Source: Hanleya hanleyi (Eukaryota > Mollusca > Polyplacophora > Lepidopleurida > Hanleyidae). Taken from it: a DNA stretch of 64,000 nt. The position numbers and the translations under genes were made by a program. A model generated the notes under the pieces. The model saw nothing but the letters and a program-made list of their open reading frames with translations, was not told where the DNA came from and made no database searches. Below, in pieces: positions 63,198-64,000 of this stretch. Position 1 is the stretch's first letter, and each line of letters opens with the position of its first letter. Where the stretch lies: positions 91,524 through 155,523 of the forward strand of contig JAVTVY010037208.1 in NCBI GenBank assembly GCA_036873755.1, read 5' to 3'.

Positions 63198-64000
63198 ATG
63201 TTCACTTGCACAACTTGCCAGAAGCAGTTTATTCGCCCAGAAGATTTGCGACGACACGAGGCCTCCATCCACAACGGTGCACGATATACTTGTATAACCT
63301 GCGCACGGTCATTTAATCGGGAGGATATTTTACTGCGCCATGAACGCTCACTCCACGAGGGTGCGACGGAACAATGTAATGAATGTGGTCACCTCTTCAA
63401 ACGACCCAGTCAGTTAAGACGGCACCAACGTTTGATTCATAGTCCATCACCACGGTATGCGCGACAACCTTCTACTATAGAGGAGCCGCGGAAGGTCAGG
63501 CCCAGTGAAGATAAGCCCGGGGAGACGAACGCCACTGGTGATGCGATGACGGAGAGCCCGCCTATACCACAGTTCAGAAGAGCCTGGATATCCAGCCGGA
63601 CCCAAGCGTTACGGTTTCGAGTCATTCGCCTGACAACATCGAACATTTTCTGGTCGAGCCCATAAATGTTCCTGGCGATCTCTTACAGGACAACCATCCA
63701 GTGAGTGACGACGATCGGGGCCATTGGTCTATGACACGGTACTGTTTCCACCGTCATCGCCCTATTCAAGATATCTACAATTTCCCGCCGACCAAACTCA
63801 CCCGTCTACGCAGCTACGTGGAAGCCATCTTCGAAGATCAAACTACGGCCTTCAAATTGAATGTCGCTTTCGGGTACATCTTACGTCACAAAAGGACGGA
63901 CCAGTTACGGTATTGTTACCCCAGTGCCAACAACCTTGTGTTTGACCTGCCGTTTACCATCATTCACCGGGCGTCGCTAGAGATGATGCTGGCCCAAGTG
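63198..64000 (+). pseudogene. Mirror copy of the C2H2/polymerase-N gene, frameshifted, runs off window
   Basis: Three fingers as in the 62353 gene with substitutions (FNREDILLRHERSLH, CGHLFKRP). A one-base deletion in a C-run near 63569 (CCTATACCACAG against CCTATACCCACAG in the other arm) shifts the frame, so the reading ends at 63665. The downstream frame then continues to encode the polymerase-N-like region to the window edge. The lesion type (homopolymer) leaves sequencing error possible. Confidence 0.75.

Larger units (their letters stand above)
56446..64000. mobile_element. Second Polinton-type element (left part, runs off window)
   Basis: Starts AGTAGTAGTATAACC and then follows the order of Polinton 1's left TIR: GTGCGCAGGTGTT, CACGTGATC, ATGTATTCCTCCGCGGTGAT, GGTCGAGTGAGGT(A/G)TCAA, GGTGAAATTTTTGAAAAA and NRF1-type TGCGCATGCGC. 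The terminal region is greatly expanded by tandem repeats to about 60730. It is followed by a GT microsatellite and a palindrome with zinc-finger/polymerase-N-terminus genes. The right end lies outside, so the length and target duplication are unknown. Confidence 0.75.
61551..64000. repeat. Large palindrome, arms >=1.1 kb
   Basis: 61551-62652 is the reverse complement of 62901-64000 with scattered mismatches and small indels. The right arm continues past the window. The spacer (62653-62900) holds extra left-arm paralogue sequence and an array of GAGCTC palindromes (about 62786-62900). Confidence 0.93.

Overview
The window is eukaryotic, repeat-dominated DNA, most likely from a gastropod mollusc and plausibly an abalone-like vetigastropod. 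The inference rests on tRNA-derived SINEs whose 3' ends carry GCGACGTTAAA followed by (CACT)n, on molluscan-type ~160-bp tandem repeats, and on one conserved animal gene. The only host protein-coding gene I can support is the 3' end of RMND5 (RMND5A/B, a subunit of the GID/CTLH ubiquitin ligase). Its last two coding exons lie at 4432-4586 and 11819-11882 on the + strand, separated by a 7.2-kb intron. The intron upstream of the first of these holds a >4.2-kb minisatellite that includes a seven-fold 126-bp higher-order repeat.

Layout. 1-4255 minisatellite. 4432-11882 RMND5 exons and intron; the intron carries a SINE, a diverged ~0.45-kb repeat with four CTCF-like motifs, and a palindromic Penelope-like (GIY-YIG) remnant. 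12371-13133 hAT-like element. 13.4-16.1 kb two ~160-bp tandem arrays. 16.8-23.8 kb several nested non-autonomous DNA transposons with unusual palindromic subterminal motifs (GAGGTGTAC, AAACGCGTTT). 24.2-29.2 kb dispersed repeats and a 22-bp minisatellite. 29175-36841 a complete-length Ty3/gypsy LTR retrotransposon with a 4-bp target duplication, whose pol segment is inverted relative to gag. 37008-39720 a Penelope-like element (PLE) with a second terminal repeat nested in its reverse transcriptase.

40723-52522 is a Polinton/Maverick (adintovirus-like) element. It has long terminal inverted repeats (TIRs) and a 6-bp target duplication AATAAA, and a paralogous empty site exists at 24902-24907. 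Its + strand genes are three small accessory ORFs, integrase, a mucin-like membrane protein, packaging ATPase, a small core-like protein, a conserved capsid-associated protein (split by another PLE), a second core-like protein, capsid protein and adenain-type protease. There is no DNA polymerase gene, and almost every gene carries frameshifts or stops. Several genes have their own TATA box 43-58 bp before the ATG.

54.6-56.4 kb holds a LINE endonuclease fragment abutting a 29-bp-TIR element. From about 56446 to the window end lies the beginning of a second Polinton-type element. It has an expanded terminal region (an array with 18 TGACGTCA octamers by eye, NRF1-type sites, a GT microsatellite) followed by a >1.1-kb-armed palindrome. 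That palindrome carries genes encoding three C2H2 zinc fingers fused to what looks like the N-terminal region of the Polinton DNA polymerase. All family assignments are from reading motifs by eye; no searches were run. The many single-base frameshifts could be decay or uncorrected long-read indels.
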